Below are positions 8,147 to 16,199 of a stretch of 63,884 bases of DNA, in pieces. The stretch comes from Prevotella sp. Lineage in GTDB: Bacteria; Bacteroidota; Bacteroidia; Bacteroidales; Bacteroidaceae. Made by a program: the position numbers and the translations under genes. Under the pieces are notes generated by a model, which was not told the origin of the DNA, made no database searches, and worked only from the letters and a program-made list of their open reading frames with translations. How positions within the stretch are numbered: position 1 is the stretch's first letter; every line of letters starts with the position of its first letter. The stretch is from NCBI GenBank assembly GCA_024697405.1, contig JAILFU010000065.1, positions 1 to 63,884 on the forward strand. Reading direction: 5' to 3'.

Positions 8147-8489
8147 AAATGGTGCACCAAGTACACTTTTGAGGCGCAAAAAAACTGGTAGACAGGAGGA
8201 TGGATAGTGCACAATGGAAGTACAATCGAGCACCAATAGGGATGGAATCGAGCACCAACCCCGCCCTCCAAAATACGAACGAGTTTTGGGAAAACACGAA
8301 CGAGTTTTGGAAAAACGCTAACGCCATTTTCCAAAGAACCGGCTCCGCACTATAAAAAGGGAAAAAGTAAAAAGTACGTGGTACACCAAAAGCATTATTG
8401 GTGCACCATTTTCGGGGAATAGTGCACCCGCTATCCGCCTATCACTCAGCAATATGCACACTAAAGGTGCACTTGGTGCACCATTTTCC
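8147..8489. repeat. Inverted-repeat element 1 with 21-bp internal units
   Basis: This gene-free stretch after Rpn gene 1 is bounded by inverted arms. AAATGGTGCACCAAGTACAC near 8147-8171 and its near-perfect reverse complement near 8463-8489 differ at only a few positions. Further GTGCAC and GAGCACCAAT motifs lie inside both arms. In the middle, 8274-8336 holds three 21-bp units: TACGAACGAGTTTTGGGAAAA, a second close copy, and a diverged third. The same unit occurs in the elements near 30.7, 32.6 and 48.4 kb. No coding sequence is credible here. Confidence 0.75.
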
Positions 8490-8513
8490 AGCTGCTCTTA
8501 TAAAGGTTGAATC

Positions 8514-9338
8514 CTACTGCAGGAGGTTGCACTGCGTGACGATGGTGTAGTAGCCGTTGACGTAGAGTCCATACTTCCGCAGCTCGTCAACGTCTCTCTT
8601 GGTCAGGGTGATACGGTAGTTGTGCAGCTCGTGGCTGACGAGTATGCACCCCCAGTCGTTCAGCTCTTGGATGTTGCCCTGCAGCGGCACGTCCTGCTGG
8701 TCGTAAACGGTTTTCAGCTGCCAGTAGGTAATAGCAGGATTGCTGACGTCGGAATCGTAGATGATTTCCAGCTCATCGCCCTCGTTGGCCTGTTCAAACT
8801 TTTCGGCGCTGACCGTAAAGCCTCCCGTCCAGTTTCCCATCACGCATTTGCCCTCCCAAAGGGAAGTAGAATGCTTCACGGGCTGGGCATCAGTGAGGTA
8901 GATGCGATTGATGACAATGGTGGTACTGTCCCACGGGCGGAGGGAAATGTTCCTAATGGCGCTGACATCCTTGCCGCCGAAATCGGCTTCCAGACGCGTA
9001 GCCCCTTCTTTTGTCCAGCTGATGAGCTTGCCATTGACTTCCACCTGAGTGCTCACCTTTGTTGGCTGGGCAAACTCAAAGACGATGCTGGCATAGCCCG
9101 ACCAATCGGCAGGGCCATCCTTGCTGACGAACTGCGCCGAGAGCCCTCCCCACTTCTGACCATAATAGGTGATGGAGCCATCGTCGTTATGCACCACCTC
9201 CTCGTAGATATTGCCTTTATTCCTGAAAAAGTCGGTAACATCGTAATGGCTGTCGTCTGACCCTCCGAAGCAAGAGGAGAGAAAGACCAGCACGAATACA
9301 CTCAGGAACAAGAAGGAATACTTTTCAGAGGCGGGCAT
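8514..9338 (-). CDS. Lipoprotein of unknown function with two beta domains
   Basis: The 274-residue product has a lipoprotein signal (LVFLSSC-FGG near residue 23). The mature part looks all-beta. One half contains YGQKWGGLSAQF and WSGYASIVFEF, the other a matching WTGGFTVSAEKFEQANEGDEL segment, like two carbohydrate-binding-type jelly rolls. I see no catalytic motif. The ATG at 9338 is preferred to a GTG at 9347 that overlaps the upstream stop. It follows the phosphoglucosamine mutase gene by 5 bases, so it is the last gene of that operon. Confidence 0.7.
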   Translation of the reverse strand: MPASEKYSFLFLSVFVLVFLSSCFGGSDDSHYDVTDFFRNKGNIYEEVVHNDDGSITYYGQKWGGLSAQFVSKDGPADWSGYASIVFEFAQPTKVSTQVEVNGKLISWTKEGATRLEADFGGKDVSAIRNISLRPWDSTTIVINRIYLTDAQPVKHSTSLWEGKCVMGNWTGGFTVSAEKFEQANEGDELEIIYDSDVSNPAITYWQLKTVYDQQDVPLQGNIQELNDWGCILVSHELHNYRITLTKRDVDELRKYGLYVNGYYTIVTQCNLLQ

Positions 9339-9343
9339 GTATA

Positions 9344-10882
9344 TCACTTGCTTTGCATGTTATAGACCACTTGCATGAGCTGCTTGCCCAGTTCGTCGGC
9401 TTCATCCATGGTCCGCGCCTCGCTGTAGACGCGGATGATAGGCTCGGTATTCGACTTGCGCAGGTGCACCCACTTGGTGGGGAAGTCTATCTTCACGCCG
9501 TCGATGTCGTTGACCACAGCTTCGGGGTCTTGGGCAAACATCTCCTTCACCTTGACTAAGATGGCGTCGACATCGGTATCGGGCGTCAGGTCGATGCGGT
9601 TCTTGGCAATCTGATAGTCGGGGAAGGTGCGGCGCAGCTCGCTGGCGGTGCAGCCTTTCTGGGCAAGACTGCTCAGGAAGAGTGCGATGCCCACCAAGGC
9701 GTCGCGGCCATAATGGCTTTCAGGATAGATGACGCCGCCGTTGCCCTCGCCACCGATGACAGCTCCTACCTCCTTCATTTTCGTGGTGACGTTGACCTCA
9801 CCCACTGCAGCTGCCGAGTATTTGCCACCATACTTTTCGGTGACATCGCGCAAGGCCCGCGTGGAGCTGAGGTTGGAGACGGTGGTGAGTTGAGAATTGG
9901 GAGTTGAGAGCTGAGAGTTTGCTGCCGCGCCAGAAACCCGTGCAATAGCACTCTCTATACCTTCAGCTTCTAAATTAGACAACACATAGTCGGCCACGCT
10001 GACCAGCGTGTATTCCTCGCCAAACATCTTGCCGTCCTCGCAGATGAATGCCAGACGGTCGACATCGGGATCGACGACGATACCCAAGTCGAAGCCGCCC
10101 TGCCGCATCTTGTCCATGATGCCGCTGAGGTTCTTCTCCAGCGGTTCGGGGTTGTGGGCAAACTGTCCGGTGCATTCGCTGTTGAGAATCTCGTAGTCCA
10201 CGTCCAGAGCCTTGAACAGCTCGGGGAGGATGATGCCGCCCACACTGTTGATGGTGTCGGCGCAGACACGGAAGCGACGCTTGCGGATGGCCTCCACGTC
10301 GGCCAGACGGAGATTCAGCACCGAGTCGACGTGCCGCTGGTTCATCGTGTCGTCCTTGATGACACGGCCCAGGCGTTCTACAGGGGCATAGTCGAAATCC
10401 TCGGCCTCGGCAATGCGCAGCACCTCAGCTCCGTCGGCAGCAGTCAGGAACTCACCCTCGCTGTTGAGCAGCTTCAGGGCGTTCCACTGCGTGGGGTTAT
10501 GTGAAGCGGTGATGATGATGCCGCCGTCGGCCTCGTGCCAGCGCACGGCCAGCTCGGTGGTCGGCGTAGTGGCCAGCCCGATGTCAATGACCTCGTAGCC
10601 CATGCCCACCAGGGTGCCGCAGACCACGTCGCGCACCATCGGGCCGCTGATGCGGCCGTCGCGGCCCACTACTATTTTTAGTGGAGAGTTTAGCGTGGAG
10701 AGTTTAGATTTTGCTACCGCAGTGGTTTCTGATGCGGTGGCAAACGCTCCACTTTCTACACTTCGCTTGATGAAGGTGGCGTATGCTGTTGTAAACTTTA
10801 CGATGTCAAGTGGATTCAGGGTGTTGCCCGTGCGGCCGCCAATGGTGCCGCGGATGCCGGAAATGCTTTTGATAAGTGTCAT
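9344..10882 (-). CDS. glmM: Phosphoglucosamine mutase
   Basis: The 512-residue enzyme should interconvert glucosamine-6-phosphate and glucosamine-1-phosphate for cell-wall precursors. Phosphohexomutase landmarks are in order: TASHNP with catalytic Ser127, the metal loop DPDVDR at 271-276, the sugar loop GEGNGG near 374, and the phosphate-binding RKSNTEP near the end. It is about 50 residues longer than most homologues because of two low-complexity insertions: residues 42-67 (with KLSTLNSP) and 318-333 (NSQLSTPNSQL). Both are encoded by short direct repeats. The ATG overlaps the upstream DUF4827 stop by 4 bases, showing tight coupling. Confidence 0.88.
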   Translation of the reverse strand: MTLIKSISGIRGTIGGRTGNTLNPLDIVKFTTAYATFIKRSVESGAFATASETTAVAKSKLSTLNSPLKIVVGRDGRISGPMVRDVVCGTLVGMGYEVIDIGLATTPTTELAVRWHEADGGIIITASHNPTQWNALKLLNSEGEFLTAADGAEVLRIAEAEDFDYAPVERLGRVIKDDTMNQRHVDSVLNLRLADVEAIRKRRFRVCADTINSVGGIILPELFKALDVDYEILNSECTGQFAHNPEPLEKNLSGIMDKMRQGGFDLGIVVDPDVDRLAFICEDGKMFGEEYTLVSVADYVLSNLEAEGIESAIARVSGAAANSQLSTPNSQLTTVSNLSSTRALRDVTEKYGGKYSAAAVGEVNVTTKMKEVGAVIGGEGNGGVIYPESHYGRDALVGIALFLSSLAQKGCTASELRRTFPDYQIAKNRIDLTPDTDVDAILVKVKEMFAQDPEAVVNDIDGVKIDFPTKWVHLRKSNTEPIIRVYSEARTMDEADELGKQLMQVVYNMQSK

Positions 10883-11508
10883 AAGTCGGTCTTACGTTGG
10901 AAACTGATTTCGTAATAATAGGGATAGACATAGCGGGAAGCCATAATGTGCCCACGGGTATGCGGCACGATGAGGCGCACCTTCGCAATATGGTCGGTGG
11001 CAGAACGCGGACGGCCCATGTTCAGATAGCTGAGGGGCACGAGCAGGCCTTCGGGCACCGTCTCACCATACATTGACTGCGCCCAGGCACCGCTGGTGAA
11101 CGAGGCGGTGAAGGTGTTTCCCTGCCGCTTGACGTTCATCACGTCGACGTCATAGGGGTTCACATCGTTGTAGAACACAGTGGTGTCGAGCAGGCACATC
11201 TCGACGAAACGCACCAGCAAATCGCTGTTCTCGCCATCCTGCAGGGGAGTGCCGCAGCCCTTGTGCACAATCTGCATGTAGACGCCGCTGTTGTTCAAAT
11301 AGACGAACTCCCTCTTGGAGACGTCGGTCATGTCGCCGTTGTCATGGAACACGTCCTCGTTGATAACCACGAAACTGGAGTCGGCCAGAAAATTACGGAT
11401 GGCTTTGCGCTCCTTGTCCTTCTTCTCGCCGTAGGTCTCGTAGTCGTTACACGCCACCAGCGTGAACAAGCTACAGACGGCCAACATCGCTATGATAGCT
11501 TTTCTCAT
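10879..11508 (-). CDS. DUF4827-type lipoprotein
   Basis: The 209-residue protein starts MRKAIIAMLAVCSLF with a lipobox LVAC, followed by NDYETYGEKKDKER. This pattern and the position between a DHH phosphoesterase and phosphoglucosamine mutase fit the DUF4827 lipoproteins of Bacteroidales. The compact mature domain resembles FKBP-like lipoproteins (GVYMQIVHKGCG, then FVEMCLLDTT), but no isomerase residues can be confirmed. The function is unknown. The start at 11508 is supported by the promoter at 11533-11540. Confidence 0.75.
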   Translation of the reverse strand: MRKAIIAMLAVCSLFTLVACNDYETYGEKKDKERKAIRNFLADSSFVVINEDVFHDNGDMTDVSKREFVYLNNSGVYMQIVHKGCGTPLQDGENSDLLVRFVEMCLLDTTVFYNDVNPYDVDVMNVKRQGNTFTASFTSGAWAQSMYGETVPEGLLVPLSYLNMGRPRSATDHIAKVRLIVPHTRGHIMASRYVYPYYYEISFQRKTDL

Positions 11509-11532
11509 ATTCTTAAAATGATTAATCGGCTG

Positions 11533-11540
11533 CAAAGGTA
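11533..11540 (-). promoter_or_regulatory. Promoter -7 box for the DUF4827-glmM operon
   Basis: The minus-strand TACCTTTG matches the consensus exactly and lies 24 bases before the ATG at 11508. It suggests the three downstream genes form a unit independent of the DHH gene. Confidence 0.6.
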
Positions 11541-11584
11541 CTCATTTTTTGGGAGTTAAAGGAGTTAAAGGGTAATAGTTTTTA

Positions 11585-12622
11585 TTACTTTAACATTCCT
11601 TCAAAGGCTACGATAGCCTTTTTTGCCACTTCAACCGCCTCGTCGAGCGAACAATAGAGGCGTCCGCCGGAGGCATTCAGATGGCCGCCGCCGTTGAAGA
11701 AACGCGCTGCCATCTCATTGCAGGGGAACTGGTCCACACTGCGCAGCGACACCCAGATGAGGTTGTCCTTCTCCGAGTCCTCACGCAGAGAGATGCTCAG
11801 CCGGTGGCCCTTGATCTGCAGCGGCATGTTCACCAGGCCCTCGGCATCGCCCTTGACGAAATGGAAGTTGCGCATGTCGTCGCGGGTGATGGTGAAATAG
11901 CTGGCGTGGCGCTGGGCATCGACCACCAGGCGCTGGTACATGACATATCCCATGAGCCGCAAGCGGTTCTCGGAGAAATTGTGGAAGACGTTGCGGTAGA
12001 TTTTGTCCTTGTTGATACGCTTGGTGAGCAGCTGCGAAATGATGAAGAAGATGTCTGGGTCGCTGGAGTTGTAGGTGAAGCCGCCCGTGTCGGTCATCAT
12101 GCCGCAATAGACGGGGACGGCAAAGTGTTTCGTCAGCTGGTCGAAGCAACCCAGCTGCCAAACCAGGCGGAACACCAGCTCGCAGGTGCTGCTGGCCTCA
12201 GGGTGGGAGATGGTGAGGACTGTGTCGACGGTGGGGTCGAGATGGTGGTCGATGAGCACTTTCTTTGCAGGTGAGCTGGAAAGGGCCTGCTCCATGTCGG
12301 CCGTGCGATGGGCGGCATTGAAATCCAGACAGAACACCAGGTCAGCATGGGCCAGCTCAAAGTCGCAGCCCTCGCGATGCTTGTCGTAGCGGATAATCTT
12401 GTCGGTATTGGGCAGCCACTGCAGATAGTCGGGATACTGGTCGGGCACGAAAATCTGTGCCGTCTTCCCGTATACCGTCTTCAGCAGCTCGGCCCAAGCC
12501 AGGCAAGAGCCAATGGCGTCGCCGTCGGGGTTCTGGTGACACAGGCAAATAATGGTCTCACTTTCTTTAATCAGGCGTATCAGCAGTTCCTGCTGCTTGT
12601 CGGTCATCAAGTTTTTCAGCAT
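11585..12622 (-). CDS. DHH/DHHA1 phosphoesterase, NrnA-like
   Basis: The 345-residue cytosolic protein carries HQNPDGDAIGS near residue 29, a central DFNAAHR segment, LIDHH near 125 and the C-terminal DHHA1 motif GGGHLNASGG. This set defines the DHH-DHHA1 family. Members of this length degrade nanoRNA, pAp or cyclic dinucleotides using two manganese ions. Which substrate is used here cannot be told by eye. The promoter lies about 175 bases upstream, so the leader is long and contains the GC-rich palindromes at 12645-12757. Confidence 0.85.
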   Translation of the reverse strand: MLKNLMTDKQQELLIRLIKESETIICLCHQNPDGDAIGSCLAWAELLKTVYGKTAQIFVPDQYPDYLQWLPNTDKIIRYDKHREGCDFELAHADLVFCLDFNAAHRTADMEQALSSSPAKKVLIDHHLDPTVDTVLTISHPEASSTCELVFRLVWQLGCFDQLTKHFAVPVYCGMMTDTGGFTYNSSDPDIFFIISQLLTKRINKDKIYRNVFHNFSENRLRLMGYVMYQRLVVDAQRHASYFTITRDDMRNFHFVKGDAEGLVNMPLQIKGHRLSISLREDSEKDNLIWVSLRSVDQFPCNEMAARFFNGGGHLNASGGRLYCSLDEAVEVAKKAIVAFEGMLK

Positions 12623-12644
12623 AGCGGCTTGTGTATAACTAAAG

Positions 12645-12757
12645 TTAGAGACCCCACCCCTGTCCCTTGCCAGGGATGGAGAGGAGTGCCATTCGGCTTG
12701 TTCTCCGGCGGTAGCTGCTCCCCTCCCCTCGGAGAGGGGGAGGGTGAGGTCTGTATT
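12645..12757. repeat. GC-rich palindromic repeat pair (REP-like) A
   Basis: Two adjacent hairpins occupy the leader of the DHH gene. The left part (GTTAGAGACCCCACCCCTG) and the right part (TTCTCCGGCGGTAGCTGCTC followed by CCCTCCCC...GGGGGAGGG) both recur near 63.7-63.9 kb. The arrangement resembles a REP pair. Confidence 0.7.
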
Positions 12758-12795
12758 GTTATAATTCAGTTTTCAATGATTCGAAATATTGGCTG

Positions 12796-12803
12796 CAAAG
12801 GTA
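12796..12803 (-). promoter_or_regulatory. Promoter -7 box for the DHH gene
   Basis: TACCTTTG on the minus strand is an exact consensus match. It lies just downstream of the pnuC stop at 12849. Confidence 0.55.
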
Positions 12804-12848
12804 CGAAAGAGTTGGCAGTTAAGAGATAGCAGCGAGGCGTTTTTTTGT

Positions 12849-13481
12849 TTATTTAACTACCATCAAGCGCCGCCACCTGAAGTAGCCAAAGATGGCGATG
12901 ATGACATAGAGGGCATAGAGCGAGGCCTTGAAGGGAATATCCTTGTAGAAATAGAGCGCACAGGTTACCGCATCGACGGCAATCCAGATGAGCCACTGCT
13001 CCAGGTACTTGTGGGCCAGTGCCCAGATGCCGATGATGCTCAGTGCCGTGGTGAAACTGTCGGCCAGGGGCACATTGCTGTTGGTGAACATGACCAGCAG
13101 CCAGTAGATGACGGCCCAAACGACGGCGATAACCGCCAGCCAGGGCAGCACCAGGCGGTGGGGGAAGTGACGGATGGCCAAGCCCCCTGAGTCAGGGGGT
13201 TGGGAGGCTGAAGAAGCTTCGTTCTGACCGCTGTTGCCCATTAACTTTGGAGACTTTCTTATCCATCTCCACCAGCCATAGATGGTCATGGCCAGATAGT
13301 AGAACTCCATGCCGCAGTCGGCATAAAGCCCCTTCTGATAGTAGAGCACAATGCCGAGCACCTGCATGGCAAAGCCCACCGCCCACATCCACACGCTGGC
13401 CCTATACTCCAGCAGGATATAGGCCAAGCCGAGTACGGTGGTGACGATGTCGAGCCAATGTGCCAAAAGAAATTCCATCAT
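12849..13481 (-). CDS. pnuT: PnuC-family permease, probable thiamine transporter PnuT
   Basis: The 210-residue inner-membrane protein has about seven hydrophobic segments and PnuC signatures: LLEYRASVWMW, YYQKGLYADCGMEFYY, IYGWWRW and a C-terminal LIWIAVDAVTCALYFYKDI. PnuC proteins carry nicotinamide riboside, riboflavin or thiamine. The TPP riboswitch at the head of the operon argues for thiamine. A 15-20 residue loop around 88-102 (EASSASQPPDSGGLAI) is encoded by a GC-rich palindrome (13183-13199) of the kind found between genes and looks like an in-frame insertion into a cytoplasmic loop. The gene follows the TonB receptor by 52 bases. Confidence 0.85.
   Translation of the reverse strand: MMEFLLAHWLDIVTTVLGLAYILLEYRASVWMWAVGFAMQVLGIVLYYQKGLYADCGMEFYYLAMTIYGWWRWIRKSPKLMGNSGQNEASSASQPPDSGGLAIRHFPHRLVLPWLAVIAVVWAVIYWLLVMFTNSNVPLADSFTTALSIIGIWALAHKYLEQWLIWIAVDAVTCALYFYKDIPFKASLYALYVIIAIFGYFRWRRLMVVK
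13183..13199. repeat. Palindrome inside pnuT
   Basis: CCCCCTGAGTCAGGGGG is a 17-base perfect palindrome around a central base. It encodes PPDSGG in a loop of the permease. Similar palindromes are otherwise intergenic. Confidence 0.7.
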
Positions 13482-13533
13482 CTGTAAATCCTGTTAAGTA
13501 GCCCCTGAGCGTTTACCGTATGTAGTGTAGTGG

Positions 13534-15987
13534 CTAGAATCGCAGGGTCACACTGCCCATCACCGTGCGTCCGGCCATGGGTATGAAGCCTATCTGGTAG
13601 TAGCGGTTCTCGTTAGGATGACCGTAGTCGTCGAGAATGCTGCTGTAGACCCAGCCGCTGGTGGCATAGTGGGCATTGAAGACATTGTTCATGTTCAGCC
13701 CGAAGACAGCCTCACGTATACAGAGCTTGGGCAGGGACAGGGTGTAACTCAAGCGGACATCGCTGGCCGTATAGGCGGGCAGCGAGCGGTCTTTGTTCTC
13801 CGTATTATCCAGATACTGGCGGCTGACGTAGCCCGTGTGCCACACTGCTGTCAGCCCCCGCCAATGGAAGTCGACGAAACCGTTGAGGATGGCCGACGGC
13901 GAGAAAGCCAGCGTTGCATCGTCGTAGTGAATGGGGCGGAAACTGTCGTCCCAGTCCACGGAGGCCATCTCGGTAAAGTCCTTCAGCTTGTTCTGGCTCA
14001 GGGCGGCATTGCCCTCCAGGGTGAGCAGGGGCAGCACGTCCCAGGCGGCACTGAGTTCTATGCCCATGCGGTAGCTGTCCTTGATGTTCGTGGTCAGAGC
14101 CTCGCCAATCTCGCTCAGCTCGCCGGTCTGCACAAACTGGTCGGTATAGTCCATATAATAAATGTTCGCGCCCGCGCGTAGCTGACGGGTGGAGAACGTA
14201 TAGCCCAGCTCATAGTCCATCAGGCTCTCAGCCTTGGGGAAGGGATATTTGTAGTTGTCGGTGAAATTGTCGCGCTGCGGCTCGCGGTGGCTCACAGCCA
14301 AGGAAGCGTATGCATGGTGAGGCCCCTCGCTCCAGCTGATGCCGGCCTTCGGGTTGAGGAAGTCGTACTTCTGGTCGATGTTAAGCTCCTGGTTGAACCA
14401 GCGGCTGTTTTCGTTGTAGAACTTGTCGTTGATGCCGCTGGTCTTATAGCCCACATGCCGGTACTGCACATCGGCAAACGCCTTCCATTGCCTGTTCAGC
14501 TGGTAGGCGGCCTTTACGTACATGTTGCCGTCGAGCTTGGAGGCGTCAGAGTCGTAGTATTTGTATTCGCCCTTGGCAAGGAACTGCTGGCGTACGATGT
14601 CGTTGCTGGTATAGGTGAGATAGCCGAAGTGGTCGCTCTCGAAGTTTTGCAGCGACATTCCCCCGATGATATCCCAGCTGTCGTCCTTGTAGTTCACGCT
14701 GCCTACCAGGCCGTAAGTATCCTGATAATAGCCTTTCTTGCGTACGAAGTCAGCCCGTTTGATGTTGCTGCCGTCGGCATTGGTGGCCGTCAGTCCGAAT
14801 TTGGTCAGCTTGTTCTGCGGGCGGAATTCCTTGTAGTAGCCATAGCCGTGCGTATAGTGCAGGGTGGCTGTGGTGCTCCAGTGGTCGTCGATGTCCCAGA
14901 CCAGGGTGAGCAGGTTGTGGCTCTGCCAGAAGTTGTCGGTGGTCTTGGGCCAGAAGGAGCCGTCGGCCATCTGATAGCGCTCTGTCTGGTAGTTGCCGTT
15001 GGCATCCTTCACGAAGAGGCCGTCGTCGTCCGTCTTCAGCTGCTCGTAGAGCGAGTTGTAGCGGCCCAGCCCGGCATGGTAAATATCCTCGTAGGTCTTG
15101 ATGCCGGTCTTTGTCTGGTAGGCCCAGGAGCCGTCGTCGTAGTTGCCGTCCATCAGCGAGTAGTCGCCATTGCCGGCGGTGATGCCGTTCCAGGCCTGGC
15201 CGGTCTTCTCGAAGTTGCCAAAATTCTTGTACCGGACGAGGATATTGTCCGACACGGACAGGGTGAGGCCGCCGTAGTAGCTGCCCGAGCGACCGCCGGT
15301 ACCGTGCATGAAGCCGTCGGTATTGGTCTCGTGGTAGGCACCGTCGAAGATGAGGCGGTTCCATAGCAGCCCCGTGGAGAACGATCCGCCCAGATTATAG
15401 GTATTGTACGAGCCATAGCTGGCACTCACCTCTGCCGAGGGGCGCTGCATGGGAGCTTTCGACGAGAGGGCCACTGTTCCTCCGAAAGCGCCGTCGCCAT
15501 TGGTCGAGGTACCCACGCCACGCTGTATCTGCACAGAGCCTAAGAGAGAGCCATAGGAATTCATGTTGGCCCAGTAGACGCACTGGTCCTCAGGCGAGTT
15601 GAGAGGCACGCCGTCGAGGGTGACATTGATACGCGAGTCGCTGGCACCACGGATGCGCATATAGACTGTTCCTGAGCCTAGCCCGTTCTCACTCCAGGCC
15701 AGCACGCCGGGAGTACGGGAAAAGAGGAAAGGCAGCTCCTGCCCGGTAGTGGAGTGTTGGGCCAGCTCCTGGCGCTTGATGTTCGCCGTGGCGTAGGGGG
15801 CGTTCTGCTGCGTCCGCACGCCGCTGACCACCACCTCTTGCAGGTGTTCCATCTTCAGTGAGTCAGTCTGCTGTTCTGCACGGTTACGGTCAGAGGATGT
15901 CCTCTGTTCCACACGGTTCTGCACGGTTTGCTGTGCCTGCGCACACACAGTTGTGGCCATCGCCACAAGAAAAAGAATTTTTTTCAT
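13534..15987 (-). CDS. TonB-dependent outer-membrane receptor, probable thiamine uptake
   Basis: The 817-residue protein starts MKKILFLVAMATTVCAQAQ. A TonB box-like EVVVSG lies near residue 60, a plug domain follows with LPFLFSRTPGVLAWSENG and MRIRGASDSRINVTLDGVPL, and a 22-strand type barrel ends in the terminal Phe (VTLRF). It lies directly behind a TPP riboswitch and before a PnuC permease, the known Bacteroidota thiamine uptake arrangement. The substrate is therefore thiamine or a phosphate ester by context, not by sequence. The start at 15987 is chosen over 16068, since the longer form lacks a signal peptide and would overlap the riboswitch. Confidence 0.88.
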   Translation of the reverse strand: MKKILFLVAMATTVCAQAQQTVQNRVEQRTSSDRNRAEQQTDSLKMEHLQEVVVSGVRTQQNAPYATANIKRQELAQHSTTGQELPFLFSRTPGVLAWSENGLGSGTVYMRIRGASDSRINVTLDGVPLNSPEDQCVYWANMNSYGSLLGSVQIQRGVGTSTNGDGAFGGTVALSSKAPMQRPSAEVSASYGSYNTYNLGGSFSTGLLWNRLIFDGAYHETNTDGFMHGTGGRSGSYYGGLTLSVSDNILVRYKNFGNFEKTGQAWNGITAGNGDYSLMDGNYDDGSWAYQTKTGIKTYEDIYHAGLGRYNSLYEQLKTDDDGLFVKDANGNYQTERYQMADGSFWPKTTDNFWQSHNLLTLVWDIDDHWSTTATLHYTHGYGYYKEFRPQNKLTKFGLTATNADGSNIKRADFVRKKGYYQDTYGLVGSVNYKDDSWDIIGGMSLQNFESDHFGYLTYTSNDIVRQQFLAKGEYKYYDSDASKLDGNMYVKAAYQLNRQWKAFADVQYRHVGYKTSGINDKFYNENSRWFNQELNIDQKYDFLNPKAGISWSEGPHHAYASLAVSHREPQRDNFTDNYKYPFPKAESLMDYELGYTFSTRQLRAGANIYYMDYTDQFVQTGELSEIGEALTTNIKDSYRMGIELSAAWDVLPLLTLEGNAALSQNKLKDFTEMASVDWDDSFRPIHYDDATLAFSPSAILNGFVDFHWRGLTAVWHTGYVSRQYLDNTENKDRSLPAYTASDVRLSYTLSLPKLCIREAVFGLNMNNVFNAHYATSGWVYSSILDDYGHPNENRYYQIGFIPMAGRTVMGSVTLRF

Positions 15988-16039
15988 CCCTTTTACTTTT
16001 TTTACCTTTTTACCTTTTTCTTTATTTACCATAAAAAAG

Positions 16040-16140
16040 GGGGGAGAGTACGATTGACTGCTATCCATCCCTACGTCGGTATTACCCGCATCAGGTCAGA
16101 AGGGTATCATCTCAGCCCACAACTTATGGGCACCCCTTGA
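16040..16140 (-). promoter_or_regulatory. TPP (THI-box) riboswitch
   Basis: On the minus strand the leader holds GGGCTGAGATGATACCC (the CTGAGA core at 16110-16115), ACCTGAT at 16090-16096 and then GGGTAATACCGACGTAGGGA. These are the conserved P2/P4 and P3 core bases of the TPP riboswitch. It lies between the promoter box at 16151-16158 and the TonB receptor start, so thiamine pyrophosphate should repress the receptor and pnuT. The outer P1 limits are approximate. Confidence 0.93.
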
Positions 16141-16150
16141 ATATCGGGTG

Positions 16151-16158
16151 CAAAGGTA
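16151..16158 (-). promoter_or_regulatory. Promoter -7 box for the thiamine operon
   Basis: TACCTTTG on the minus strand is placed so that transcription would begin at or just before the first bases of the riboswitch. Confidence 0.65.
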
Positions 16159-16199
16159 CGAAGATATTTTCAAAAAGAAGAAAAAAAGGGAGAAAAAAA

